Part shown: in pieces, positions 15,891-24,656 of the stretch
Position numbering within the stretch: position 1 is the stretch's first letter
How the letters are laid out: each line of letters begins with the position of its first letter
NCBI RefSeq assembly: GCF_002871795.1
Contig: NZ_PNHL01000005.1
Span: 186,001-250,000 of the forward strand
From: Brachybacterium sp. UMB0905
Lineage (GTDB): Bacteria; Actinomycetota; Actinomycetes; Actinomycetales; Dermabacteraceae
Length of the DNA stretch: 64,000 nucleotides
Direction: 5' to 3'
Program-made: the position numbers and the translations under genes
The notes under the pieces: model-generated
The model's database searches: none
What the model was told of the DNA's origin: nothing
Seen by the model: only the letters and a program-made list of their open reading frames with translations

Positions 15891-17003
15891 TCAGGCGCGA
15901 GCGGCCTCGACGGAGGCGGTGACGGTCTCGATGAGCTCCAGCCACGCCTTCTCGAACTTCTGCACACCCTCGGTCTCGAGGACGGCGAACACGTCGGCGA
16001 GATCCACGCCGGCATCAGCGATCGCCAGCAGACGCTCCTCCGCCTCCTGGGCGGCCCCGGTATCCAGGGCGGCGGCGGGGGAGGAATGTTCGGCGACGGC
16101 CTCGAGCGTCTTCTCCGGCATGGTGTTCACGCACGGATCGGCGACGAGCTGGTCCACGTACAGGGTGTCGGCGTACTCGGGGTTCTTCACCCCGGTGGAG
16201 GCCCACAGCGGGCGCTGCACGTTCGCGCCCTGGTCCTTGAGCGCCGTGAAGCGTTCGGAGCTGAAGACCTCGAGGTACTCGCCGAAGGCGGCGCGAGCGT
16301 TGGCCACCCCGGCCTGTCCGCGCAGCTGCAGGGCCTGGCCGCCGATCTGCTCGAGACGGGCATCGATCTCCGTGTCCACTCGAGAGACGAAGAAGGAGGC
16401 GACCGAGTGGATGCGCGAGAGGTCCTTGCCCGCCGCGGCAGCCTGCTCGAGGCCGTCGAGGTAGGCCTCCATGACGGCCTGGTAGCGCTCGACGGAGAAG
16501 ATCAGGGTGACGTTCACGCTGATGCCCTCGGCGATGACCGCGGTGATGGCCGGCAGCCCCTCCTCGGTGGCGGGGATCTTGATCATCACGTTCTCGCGGC
16601 CCACCACCTCGAACAGGTGCTTTGCCTGCTCGATGGTGCGCTCGGTCTCATGGGCCAGACGCGGGTCCACCTCGATAGAGACCCGGCCGTCGTAGCCGTC
16701 GGTGGCGGCGTGCACGTCCTGCATCAGCTCCGCGGCGGTGCGCACATCGTCGGTGGTGAGCTTCTCGATGACGGCTTCGACATCGGCCCCGTCGCGGGCG
16801 AGCTGGGCGATATCGGCGTCGTAGTCCTCGGCACCGGAGATCGCGGCCTGGAAGATCGATGGGTTCGTGGTCACCCCGACGATGTTGCGGGTGTCCATGA
16901 GCTCGCGCAGGTTGCCGGTGGCGAGGCGGGAGCGAGAGAGGTCATCGAGCCAGATGGCCACTCCGGCGTCGGTGAGGGCCTGGGTGCGGGGGTTCTGGGT
17001 CAT
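15891..17003 (-). CDS. tal: Transaldolase
   Basis: This 370-residue long-type actinobacterial transaldolase moves a dihydroxyacetone unit in the non-oxidative pentose phosphate path. Motifs are [10 protein letters not shown], the Schiff-base lysine in [37 protein letters not shown] and the late [11 protein letters not shown]. The ATG has a good GGACG-type ribosome site. The 200-bp leader between tkt and tal contains a 20-bp tandem duplication. Confidence 0.97.
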   Translation of the reverse strand: MTQNPRTQALTDAGVAIWLDDLSRSRLATGNLRELMDTRNIVGVTTNPSIFQAAISGAEDYDADIAQLARDGADVEAVIEKLTTDDVRTAAELMQDVHAATDGYDGRVSIEVDPRLAHETERTIEQAKHLFEVVGRENVMIKIPATEEGLPAITAVIAEGISVNVTLIFSVERYQAVMEAYLDGLEQAAAAGKDLSRIHSVASFFVSRVDTEIDARLEQIGGQALQLRGQAGVANARAAFGEYLEVFSSERFTALKDQGANVQRPLWASTGVKNPEYADTLYVDQLVADPCVNTMPEKTLEAVAEHSSPAAALDTGAAQEAEERLLAIADAGVDLADVFAVLETEGVQKFEKAWLELIETVTASVEAARA

Positions 17004-17097
17004 GGGGCGTCCTTCCGTGCAGCGGGGTGTGATGGGCGGTCTGCGGTCCAGGAGCGCAGCGCGGGCGCAGCGGCCGATGGATCGGACCGATGCGCCG

Positions 17098-17137
17098 CGA
17101 AGATCGGGAGCGGACGGCGAAGATCGGGAGCGGACGG
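17098..17137. repeat. 20-bp perfect tandem duplication
   Basis: CGAAGATCGGGAGCGGACGG is present twice in direct succession (17098-17117, 17118-17137) in the tkt-tal spacer. A looser copy of AGCGCAG lies on each side. I see no other element in this 200-bp spacer. Confidence 0.85.
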
Positions 17138-17203
17138 TGAACAGCGCCGGAGCGCAGGGCCGACGGGGCGGGGCCGCAGCGGGCGTCCCCGCCCCGTCTC
17201 AGC

Positions 17204-19300
17204 TCAGCCCTGGGCGGCGGCGAGGGATTCCTTCGCCGCGGCGACCACGGCCTCTGGCGTGAAGCCGAACTCGGTGAACAGGGTGTTCGCATCCGCGGAG
17301 GCACCGTAGTGCTCGAGGGACACGGCCCGGCCGTGCGCACCCAGCAGCTTGTGCCAGGGCATCGCGATCCCGGCCTCGACGCTGACGCGCGCCGTCACCG
17401 CGGCGGGCAGCACGGACTCGCGGTACTCCTCGTCCTGCTCCTCGAACCACTCCATCGACGGCATCGACACCAGGCGCGTGGGAATCCCTTCGGCCTCGAG
17501 CGTCTTCTGCGCCGCAGCGGCGTGCTGCACCTCCGAGCCGGTGGCGATGAGGATCAGCTGCGGGTCCGCGGAGGCCTCCTTCATGATGTACGCGCCCTTG
17601 GCCAGGCCCTCGGCGCTCGCGTACTCGGAGCGGTCGAAGGTGGGCATGGCCTGGCGGGAGAGGATCAGGCCGACGGGGCCGTGATCGCGCTCCAGCAGCG
17701 CCTTCCACGCCTGCGCGGTCTCGTTCGCATCGGCCGGGCGCACGATCGAGAGGTTCGGGATCGCGCGGTAGGCCGCGAGGTGCTCGACCGGCTGGTGGGT
17801 GGGGCCATCCTCGCCCAGGCCGATGGAGTCATGCGTCCACACGTAGGTCGACGGGGTCTTCATGAGCGCCGCCAGGCGCACCGCTCCGCGCATGTAGTCC
17901 GCGAACTGGAAGAAGGTGCCGCCGTAGGGGCGGGTCAGGCCGTGCAGGGCGATCCCGGAGAGGATCGCGCCCATCCCGTGCTCGCGGATGCCGAAGTGCA
18001 GGGTGCGGCCGTAGGGGGTGCCGGAGAACTCCGAGCTGGAGCGGTCCTTGGGCAGGAAGGACGGCTCGCCCTTCATGGTGGTGTTGTTCGAGCCGGCGAG
18101 GTCGGCGGAGCCGCCCCACAGTTCGGGCATGACCGGGGCGAGGGCCTCGAGCACCTTCCCGGAGGCGGCGCGGGTGGCGATGCCCTTCTCATCGGCCTCG
18201 AAGGTGGGGAACGCTTCGGCGAAGCCCTCCGGCAGCTCGCGGGCCTGCAGACGGTCCAGCAGCGCGGCCTGCTCGGCGTTGGCGCTGCGCCAGGCCTGGT
18301 AGGACTCCTCCCACTGCTCCCGCTCGGCCTTCGCCCGCTCGGCGAGAGCGCGAGTGTGCACGAGGACCTTCTCGTCGACTGCGAAGTCCTGTTTCGGATC
18401 GAAGCCCAGCAGCTCCTTGAGCGCGGCCACCGCCTCGGTGCCGAGCTTCGCGCCGTGCACGGTGTGGGAGCCGGCCAGCTCCGGGATCGGCCAGCCGATC
18501 ACGGTGCGCAGACGGATGAAGGTCGGCTTGTCGGTGACCTTCTGGCCTTCCAGGATCGCCTGCTCGAGCGCGGCGACGTCCTCGAGGTACTCCGAGCCGC
18601 CCTGGGTCCAGTCCACGGTGCGCACGTCCCAGCCGTAGGCCTCATAGCGCGCAGCGGTGTCCTCGCCGAAGGCGATCGAGGTATCGCCCTCGATGGAGAT
18701 CTCGTTGTCGTCCCAGATGACGATGAGGTTGCCGAGCTCCTGGGTGCCAGCCAGGGAGCTGGCCTCGGAGCTGACGCCCTCCTGCAGGTCACCATCGGAG
18801 GCGATGACGTAGGTGAAGTGGTCGAAGGGGCTCGTGCCGGGGGCCGCCTCGGGGTCCAGCAGGCCGCGCTCGCGGCGCTGCGCCATGGCGAAGCCCACGG
18901 CGGAGGAGATGCCCTGCCCGAGCGGGCCGGTGGTCATCTCCACGCCGTCGGTCACAAAGTTCTCGGGGTGGCCGGGGGTCTTGGAACCGAAGGTCCGCAG
19001 GGCCTTGAGGTCATCGAGCTCGAGACCGAAGCCGCCCAGGAACAGCTGGATGTACTGGGTCAGGCTCGAGTGTCCGGCGGAGAGGATGAACCGGTCGCGG
19101 CCCAGCCAGTTCGCATCGGTCGGGTCGTGGCGCATGATGCGCTGGTAGAGCAGATAGGCGGCGGGAGCGAGGCTCACCGCGGTGCCGGGGTGGCCGTTGC
19201 CGACCTTCTCCACGGCGTCGGCTGCGAGCACGCGCGCGGTGTCCACCGCCGTGCGGTCCAGCTCGGTCCAGCCTTCGGGTGCCTTGAACGTGGTGCTCAT
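17204..19300 (-). CDS. tkt: Transketolase
   Basis: This 698-residue thiamine diphosphate enzyme transfers two-carbon units between sugar phosphates. The first domain has GHPGTAVSLAP and the cofactor motif ASDGDLQEGVSSEASSLAG ... WDDNEIS. The pyrimidine domain has FGIREHGMGAI and THDSIGLGEDGPTHQPVEH. The C-terminal domain closes with SLEHYGASADANTLFTEFGFT. It is the first gene of the minus-strand tkt-tal-zwf-opcA/pgl unit. The ribosome site is GAAAGGAAG before ATG. A TAAGGT hexamer on the minus strand (19334-19339) is a possible -10. Confidence 0.98.
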   Translation of the reverse strand: MSTTFKAPEGWTELDRTAVDTARVLAADAVEKVGNGHPGTAVSLAPAAYLLYQRIMRHDPTDANWLGRDRFILSAGHSSLTQYIQLFLGGFGLELDDLKALRTFGSKTPGHPENFVTDGVEMTTGPLGQGISSAVGFAMAQRRERGLLDPEAAPGTSPFDHFTYVIASDGDLQEGVSSEASSLAGTQELGNLIVIWDDNEISIEGDTSIAFGEDTAARYEAYGWDVRTVDWTQGGSEYLEDVAALEQAILEGQKVTDKPTFIRLRTVIGWPIPELAGSHTVHGAKLGTEAVAALKELLGFDPKQDFAVDEKVLVHTRALAERAKAEREQWEESYQAWRSANAEQAALLDRLQARELPEGFAEAFPTFEADEKGIATRAASGKVLEALAPVMPELWGGSADLAGSNNTTMKGEPSFLPKDRSSSEFSGTPYGRTLHFGIREHGMGAILSGIALHGLTRPYGGTFFQFADYMRGAVRLAALMKTPSTYVWTHDSIGLGEDGPTHQPVEHLAAYRAIPNLSIVRPADANETAQAWKALLERDHGPVGLILSRQAMPTFDRSEYASAEGLAKGAYIMKEASADPQLILIATGSEVQHAAAAQKTLEAEGIPTRLVSMPSMEWFEEQDEEYRESVLPAAVTARVSVEAGIAMPWHKLLGAHGRAVSLEHYGASADANTLFTEFGFTPEAVVAAAKESLAAAQG

Positions 19301-19459
19301 GAGGTGATGCTTCCTTTCGCCGGTGACGGTTCCACCTTAGTCGTGCGACGGGAGATCGCCAGGATCGCTCCCGTCTGTTGCCGTCGCGCTGTTGCCGTCC
19401 CGACTGTGCGGTGCTCACGATCACGGGCAGCGCTGCGACCTGCGGCCGGGACCTTCGCC

Positions 19460-19465
19460 TAGACT
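19460..19465 (+). promoter_or_regulatory. Candidate -10 of ctaB (TAGACT)
   Basis: TAGACT in the 276-bp divergent region between tkt and ctaB would give a leader of about 105 bases. No convincing -35 is visible. The rest of the spacer holds the opposing tkt promoter and nothing else I recognise. Confidence 0.4.
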
Positions 19466-19576
19466 GGCCTGGTCCATGAGGTCTATCGACCGCGACAGCA
19501 TCTGCGCTTGCTGCCGATGCTGCAGTCTCCGCGATAGCCGGACTGAGACCGACAGTCAGAGGAAGGACGGTGGGCG

Positions 19577-20521
19577 GTGACCGCCACCGAGGAAGCTCGC
19601 CTCCCGGGCACCGGGCAGACGTCGCCCCACCGCAGCGGCGCGAGCGTGCTGCGCGCCTATGTGGCGCTGACCAAGCCGCGCATCATCGAGCTGCTGCTGA
19701 TCACCACGATCCCCACCATGTTCCTCGCCGCCGGGGGCTTTCCCTCCCCGCTGCTGATCCTCACCACCATCATCGGCGGGTACCTCGCCGCTGGCGGGGC
19801 GAACGCGCTGAACATGTACCTGGACCGGGACATCGACGCGAAGATGAAGCGCACGCGGAACCGTCCGCTCGTGACGGGGGAGATCTCCCCGCGCAACGGG
19901 CTGATCTTCGGGCTCGTGCTCTCGGCGATCTCCGTGCTGTGGCTGGGCCTGCTGGTGAACTGGATGTCTGCGGCGCTGGCGGCTCTTGCGATCGCGCTGT
20001 ACGTCGTTTTCTACACGATGATCCTCAAGCGCCGCACCAGCCAGAACATCGTCTGGGGTGGGATCGCCGGATGCATGCCGGTGCTGATCGGCTGGTCGTC
20101 CGTCACCGGCTCCGTCTCCTGGACCGCGGTGCTGCTGTTCGCCGTCATCTTCTTCTGGACCCCGCCGCACTATTGGCCGCTCGCGGAGAAGTTCTCCCGC
20201 GACTATGAGCGCGCCGGGGTGCCGATGCTCCCGGTCGTCTCGACCCGCCGGAATGTCGCGCTGCAGATGATCGGCCACACCGCCGCGATGATCGCCGCGA
20301 GCCTGGCGATCATCCCGCTGGGCCACACCGGCTGGGTGTACGGCACCGTTGCGGTGCTGGCCGGTGCCTGGTTCGCCTACCTCGTGGTGCGCTACGCCCT
20401 GCGGGTGCGCCGCGGTCTGGTCGGCAAGGCGCTCGGTCCGATGACCGTCTTCCACGGCTCCATCACCTACCTCACAATCCTGTTCGTCGCCCTCGCGATC
20501 GACCCCTTCGTCCAGCTGTGA
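19577..20521 (+). CDS. ctaB: Protoheme IX farnesyltransferase (heme O synthase)
   Basis: This 314-residue integral membrane prenyltransferase of the UbiA superfamily attaches a farnesyl group to heme B for cytochrome oxidase. The metal-diphosphate motif [18 protein letters not shown] (NxxxDxxxD) and the second polar loop [20 protein letters not shown] are present among about eight hydrophobic helices. It diverges from tkt, an arrangement common in actinobacteria. The GTG start follows GGAAGG. The stop overlaps the xerD start (GTGA). Confidence 0.96.
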   Translation: MTATEEARLPGTGQTSPHRSGASVLRAYVALTKPRIIELLLITTIPTMFLAAGGFPSPLLILTTIIGGYLAAGGANALNMYLDRDIDAKMKRTRNRPLVTGEISPRNGLIFGLVLSAISVLWLGLLVNWMSAALAALAIALYVVFYTMILKRRTSQNIVWGGIAGCMPVLIGWSSVTGSVSWTAVLLFAVIFFWTPPHYWPLAEKFSRDYERAGVPMLPVVSTRRNVALQMIGHTAAMIAASLAIIPLGHTGWVYGTVAVLAGAWFAYLVVRYALRVRRGLVGKALGPMTVFHGSITYLTILFVALAIDPFVQL

Positions 20522-21504
20522 GCCGGACCGGCGCCTCCTCCGGGCCGCCGGATCCCCTGCGCCCGCTGGACCGGCGCCTCCTTGAGCAGTACCTCGGGCA
20601 TCTGCGCGTCGAACGGGGGCTGTCCGACAACACCCTGGCCGCCTACCGCCGGGACCTGACCCGGTACTTCACGCACCTCGCCACCGAGGACCTCGACGTC
20701 AGCACGGTGGATCCCGGGGCGCTCGGCAGCTGGGTGCAGGTGCTGCGCAGCGGGGGAGACGGGCGTCCGGCCCTCGCCGCCGCGTCGGCCGCGCGGAATC
20801 TTGCAGCGGTGCGCGGCCTGCATGCCTTCCTCGATGCTGAACGGGTCTCCTCCACCGGCGACCCCTCCCGGCTCGTGCCCAGTCCCGCGCTGCCCCGTCG
20901 GCTCCCGCATCCGCTGACCATCGACCAGGTCGAGGCGCTGCTGGAGGCCGCGGGACGGCCGGGCACCGGACGCGATGCGACCGAGCGGGCGCTGCGCGAC
21001 CGGGCCCTGCTGGAGCTGCTGTACGGCACGGGCGCCCGGATCTCCGAGGCCACCGGCCTGGACGTCGATGATGTCGACCATGCCGCCCGCTCCGCGGTGC
21101 TGCACGGCAAGGGGGATAAGCAGCGCGTGGTCCCCGTGGGCAGCTACGCCCTCGACGCGCTCGAGGCGTATCTGACCCGAGGGCGCCCGGCGCTGGCCGC
21201 GCACGGGAAGGGCACCCCCGCGGTGTTCCTCGGCTCCCGCGGCACCCGGCTGACCCGCCAGGCCGCCTGGCAGGTGGTGCAGCGCGCCGCCCGCGACGCC
21301 GAGCTCACCGACCTGCCTGAGCCGATCAGCCCCCACACCCTGCGCCATTCCTATGCCACGCATCTGCTGCACGGCGGCGCCGATGTGCGCAGCGTGCAGG
21401 AGCTGCTGGGTCACGCCTCGGTGACCACCACGCAGCTGTACACGCAGGTGACCGTTGACAGCCTGCGCGAAGCCCACGCGGCCGCTCATCCGCGTGCCCG
21501 GTGA
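20518..21504 (+). CDS. xerD: Site-specific tyrosine recombinase XerD
   Basis: This 328-residue recombinase resolves chromosome dimers at dif together with XerC. The N-terminal SAM-like DNA-binding domain ([25 protein letters not shown]) is followed by the catalytic domain with R174 (GTGARISE), K198 (GKGDKQR), H273 and R276 ([12 protein letters not shown]), H299 (LGHAS) and the nucleophile Y308 (TTQLYTQV). All six residues are in place, so it should be active. Being upstream of parA and rluB matches the usual actinobacterial xerD locus and supports XerD over XerC. Confidence 0.93.
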   Translation: MSRTGASSGPPDPLRPLDRRLLEQYLGHLRVERGLSDNTLAAYRRDLTRYFTHLATEDLDVSTVDPGALGSWVQVLRSGGDGRPALAAASAARNLAAVRGLHAFLDAERVSSTGDPSRLVPSPALPRRLPHPLTIDQVEALLEAAGRPGTGRDATERALRDRALLELLYGTGARISEATGLDVDDVDHAARSAVLHGKGDKQRVVPVGSYALDALEAYLTRGRPALAAHGKGTPAVFLGSRGTRLTRQAAWQVVQRAARDAELTDLPEPISPHTLRHSYATHLLHGGADVRSVQELLGHASVTTTQLYTQVTVDSLREAHAAAHPRAR

Positions 21505-21510
21505 GGGGCG

Positions 21511-21516
21511 TAGACT
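21511..21516 (+). promoter_or_regulatory. Candidate -10 of parA (TAGACT)
   Basis: TAGACT just after the xerD stop would start a leader of about 118 bases before the parA GTG. The leader is GC-rich, with no clear hairpin or riboswitch that I recognise. Confidence 0.4.
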
Positions 21517-21640
21517 TGCCCGGCACGACGATGCGCCCCGGCCGCCAGCCGGAGCTCCCGGGCTGGGACCGCAGATCCGCCGGCCCCCGGGACACGGCGC
21601 ACGTGCTCGCATCACCGAACGCCGACGACAGGACAACCTC

Positions 21641-22513
21641 GTGAGAGAGACCTCCTCCCAGCAGCTGGACATCGACCTCGGCCCCACCGGCCGTCCGATG
21701 CCGGAGCTCCCGGAGCCGGCGCCCCTGGACTCCCACGGTCCCGCGCGTGTGATCTCGATGGTCAACCAGAAGGGCGGGGTCGGGAAGACCACGAGCGTCA
21801 TCAACCTCGGGGCCGCCCTCGCGGAGCTCGGGCGCAAGGTGCTGCTGGTGGACCTCGATCCTCAGGGCGCCCTGAGCGCCGGAACGGGCATCAACCCCTA
21901 CGACCTCGAGGTCACCGTCTACAACCTGCTCATGGAGCGCGGGCATGACGTGCGCGAGGTGATCCAGGAGACCTCCACCGAGCGTCTGGACGTGCTGCCG
22001 GCCAACATCGACCTCTCCGCCGCGGAGGTCACCCTCGTCAACGAGGTGGCGCGCGAGATGGCGCTCGCCCGGGTGCTGCGCCCGGTCACCGATGACTATG
22101 ACGTCATCATCATCGACTGCCAGCCTTCGCTGGGCCTGCTGACCGTCAATGCCCTGGCCGCGAGCCACGGTGTGATCATCCCGTTGGAGGCGGAGTACTT
22201 CGCGCTGCGCGGTGTGGCACTGCTGGTGGAGACCATCGAGAAGGTGCAGGACCGCATCAATCCGCGGCTGGATCTCGACGGCATCCTCATCACGATGTTC
22301 GACCCGCGTACCCTGCACGCCCGCGAGGTGTGCCAGCGCGTCGTGGAGGCGTTCCCGGACAAGGTCTTCCACACCACGATCAACCGCACGGTGAAGTTCC
22401 CCGACGCCTCGGTGGCTGCGGAGCCGATCATCTCCTACGCCTCCTCCACCAAGGGCGCCGACGCCTACCGCCAGCTCGCCCGCGAGCTCATCTCCCGCGG
22501 CGCCGCAGCCTGA
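21641..22513 (+). CDS. ParA/Soj-family chromosome-partitioning ATPase
   Basis: This 290-residue Walker-type ATPase has the deviant Walker A VNQKGGVGKTTS, the VDLDPQGALSAG switch and the VIIIDCQPSLGLLT Walker B. It belongs to the ParA copy that lies between xerD and scpAB in other actinobacteria, distinct from the parAB pair near oriC. The GTG at 21641 is the most likely start. Longer forms would run into xerD. Its stop overlaps the rluB start (TGATG). No ParB-like gene is adjacent. Confidence 0.9.
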   Translation: MRETSSQQLDIDLGPTGRPMPELPEPAPLDSHGPARVISMVNQKGGVGKTTSVINLGAALAELGRKVLLVDLDPQGALSAGTGINPYDLEVTVYNLLMERGHDVREVIQETSTERLDVLPANIDLSAAEVTLVNEVAREMALARVLRPVTDDYDVIIIDCQPSLGLLTVNALAASHGVIIPLEAEYFALRGVALLVETIEKVQDRINPRLDLDGILITMFDPRTLHAREVCQRVVEAFPDKVFHTTINRTVKFPDASVAAEPIISYASSTKGADAYRQLARELISRGAAA

Positions 22514-23514
22514 TGTCCTCCGAGCAGGGACGCCGACGCGGACGCGGGCGCAGCAGCGGAGCCGGCAAGAGCAGCAGCGGCGCGGGCACGGGCGGCAGCC
22601 CTCGCGCCGGGGCGTCGGGGCCTCGCACGGGGGCCGACGGGAGCGCTCGTCCCGCGAAGCAGCGTCACAGCCGCCGCCGCAGCGCTTTCACGCCGCCGCG
22701 CCGTGTGCAGCTGCGCGATGGGGACGGCGCGCCGCGACCGGCCGCCGCACGCGACGCGGACGGCATGGCCGATGTTCACGTCGAGGACGGGGAGCGGCTG
22801 CAGAAGGTGCTGGCCCGCGCGGGCTTCGGCTCCCGCCGCGCCTGCGAGGCCCTGATCGCGACGGGCCGTGTGCGCGTGGACGGTGCCGTGGTGCGTGAGC
22901 AGGGTGTGCGGATCGACCCGGCGCAGCAGGTTATCCACGTCGATGGGCGGCGTCTGCAGCTGGATGACACCAAGCTCACCGTCGCCCTCAACAAGCCCCG
23001 CCATGTCGTCTCGGCGATGAGCGACCCGGAGGGACGGCGCGACCTCACCGAGTTCACCGCCGCCTATGACCAGCGGCTCTACCATGTGGGGCGCCTGGAC
23101 TATGAGACCGAAGGGCTGTTGCTGCTGACCAATGACGGCGAGCTCGCGCATCGTCTGACCCACCCCAGCTTCGAGGTCGAGAAGACCTACGTGTGCCGCT
23201 TCGACGCCCCCGGCGGGCCGCCCCGCTCGCTGGTGCGCTCCCTCAAGGACGGCATCGAGCTCGAGGACGGTCCCGCACGTGCCGATCGTGCCCGCGTCAT
23301 CGCCCAGGATGGTCAGGAGGCCATCGTCGAGGTGACGCTGCACGAAGGCCGCAACCGCATCGTGCGACGCATGTTCTCCGCCCTCGGCTTCGAACTGACC
23401 GCCCTCGTGCGCACCCGCATCGGCCCCGTCCTGCTCGCGGATCTCGCCCCCGGCGACACCCGGGAGCTGAGCAGCAAGGAGCTCGGCACCCTCATGGCGG
23501 AGGTGGGGATGTGA
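22513..23514 (+). CDS. rluB: Pseudouridine synthase RluB-like (RsuA family)
   Basis: This 333-residue rRNA-modifying enzyme has a basic, Arg/Gly/Ser-rich tail over residues 1 to about 85. An S4 RNA-binding domain follows (RLQKVLARAGFGSRRACEAL) and then the catalytic domain with VGRLDYETEGLLLLTNDG, where the aspartate is the nucleophile. HEGRNRIVRRMFSALG is the C-terminal family motif. The likely target is a uridine of 23S rRNA. The start overlaps the parA stop directly, so the usual scpA and scpB genes between them are missing. The stop overlaps tyrA (GTGA). Confidence 0.93.
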   Translation: MSSEQGRRRGRGRSSGAGKSSSGAGTGGSPRAGASGPRTGADGSARPAKQRHSRRRSAFTPPRRVQLRDGDGAPRPAAARDADGMADVHVEDGERLQKVLARAGFGSRRACEALIATGRVRVDGAVVREQGVRIDPAQQVIHVDGRRLQLDDTKLTVALNKPRHVVSAMSDPEGRRDLTEFTAAYDQRLYHVGRLDYETEGLLLLTNDGELAHRLTHPSFEVEKTYVCRFDAPGGPPRSLVRSLKDGIELEDGPARADRARVIAQDGQEAIVEVTLHEGRNRIVRRMFSALGFELTALVRTRIGPVLLADLAPGDTRELSSKELGTLMAEVGM

Positions 23515-24626
23515 GCACCGGCGGCCTGGTCCCGCAGACGGTGCGGATCATCGGCACCGGCCTCATCGGCGGCAGCCTCGGGATGGCCCTCGGGGCCGCC
23601 GGAGCGAACGTCCAGGTGGAGGACATCTCCCCGGGCACCACCGCGCTCGCGGTCGAGCTCGGCGTGGGACATGCCGCTGCCGATGACGAGGCCGAGCCGG
23701 ACCTCGTCATCGTCGCCGCGCCCCCGGATGCCACCGCGCAGCTGGTCAGCCGGGCCCTCACCACCTGGCCGACGGCACTGGTCACCGATGTCGCGAGCGT
23801 CAAGAGCGTCGTCCTCGACGCAGTGGCGCGCGCGGTCGAGCCCGCGCAGCTCACCCGTTACATCGGCGCTCATCCCATGGCCGGACGCGAGATCTCCGGG
23901 GTGATCGCCGCCCGCGGCGACCTGTTCCGCGGCCGCCCCCTGGTCGTCGTCCCGCACCCCACCACCGCGCCGGAGGCCATCGGCGTGCTGCAGGGCCTCG
24001 CGACCGCCATCGGCTCCGTGCCGGTGACGATGTCTGCCGCCCAGCATGATGCCGCCGTCGCGCATGTCTCCCACGTCCCGCAGGTGCTCTCGAGCCTGCT
24101 CGCGACCACGCTGCTTCAGCCGGATGACGCGGCTCTTGCCCTGGCCGGTCAGGGGCTGCGGGACACCACCCGCATCGCCGACTCCGATCCGCGCCTGTGG
24201 ATGGAGATCCTGGGGGCGAACGCCGAGGCCGTCGGCCAGGTGCTGGGGCAGGTCCGCGACCGGCTCGAGGAGATCCTCGCCGCCCTCGAGACCCTGCCGG
24301 GGGACCCCGATCCGGCGATCGGCTCCCGGCGCGCCCTCGCAGCACTGGTCGCCGATGGGAACCGTGGCGTGCGCCGCATCCCCGGCAAGCACGGCGGTGC
24401 CTCCGATGCCTTCGCGACCGTCACCGTGCTCGTCCCAGACCGGCCCGGTGAGCTCGGTCGACTGTTCACTGAGATGGGCGAGATCGGCGTGAACCTCGAG
24501 GATTTCCGGCTCGAGCACAATCTGGGCCGCCAAGTGGGCCTGGGGCACCTCGCGGTGGACAGCGCCCGTGAGGAGCTGCTCACGCGAGAGCTCACGGCGC
24601 GCGGCTGGAGCGTCGTCGGATCCTGA
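23511..24626 (+). CDS. tyrA: Prephenate dehydrogenase
   Basis: This 371-residue enzyme converts prephenate to 4-hydroxyphenylpyruvate on the tyrosine path. The Rossmann motif IIGTGLIGGSLG is at residues 13-24. HPMAGREISG and AVAHVSHVPQVLSS form the active site. Residues from about 300 form a C-terminal ACT-like domain (ATVTVLVPDRPGELGRLF), probably the tyrosine feedback site. The GTG at 23511 overlaps the rluB stop and gives the family's N-terminus, whereas longer in-frame starts lie inside rluB. Confidence 0.95.
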   Translation: MSTGGLVPQTVRIIGTGLIGGSLGMALGAAGANVQVEDISPGTTALAVELGVGHAAADDEAEPDLVIVAAPPDATAQLVSRALTTWPTALVTDVASVKSVVLDAVARAVEPAQLTRYIGAHPMAGREISGVIAARGDLFRGRPLVVVPHPTTAPEAIGVLQGLATAIGSVPVTMSAAQHDAAVAHVSHVPQVLSSLLATTLLQPDDAALALAGQGLRDTTRIADSDPRLWMEILGANAEAVGQVLGQVRDRLEEILAALETLPGDPDPAIGSRRALAALVADGNRGVRRIPGKHGGASDAFATVTVLVPDRPGELGRLFTEMGEIGVNLEDFRLEHNLGRQVGLGHLAVDSAREELLTRELTARGWSVVGS

Positions 24627-24644
24627 TCCGCCGCACTCGGCACG

Positions 24645-24650
24645 TATCCT
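24645..24650 (+). promoter_or_regulatory. -10 hexamer TATCCT before cmk-der
   Basis: TATCCT ends six bases before the ATG at 24657, the leaderless spacing seen elsewhere in this window, but those six bases are GGAGGA, a ribosome site. Transcripts from upstream could use the ribosome site, and transcripts from this promoter could be leaderless. Confidence 0.45.
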
Positions 24651-24656
24651 GGAGGA

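Noticed and set aside
21517..21640. Possible riboswitch or structured leader before parA
   Set aside because: GC-rich, but I found no conserved riboswitch core or convincing hairpin series.
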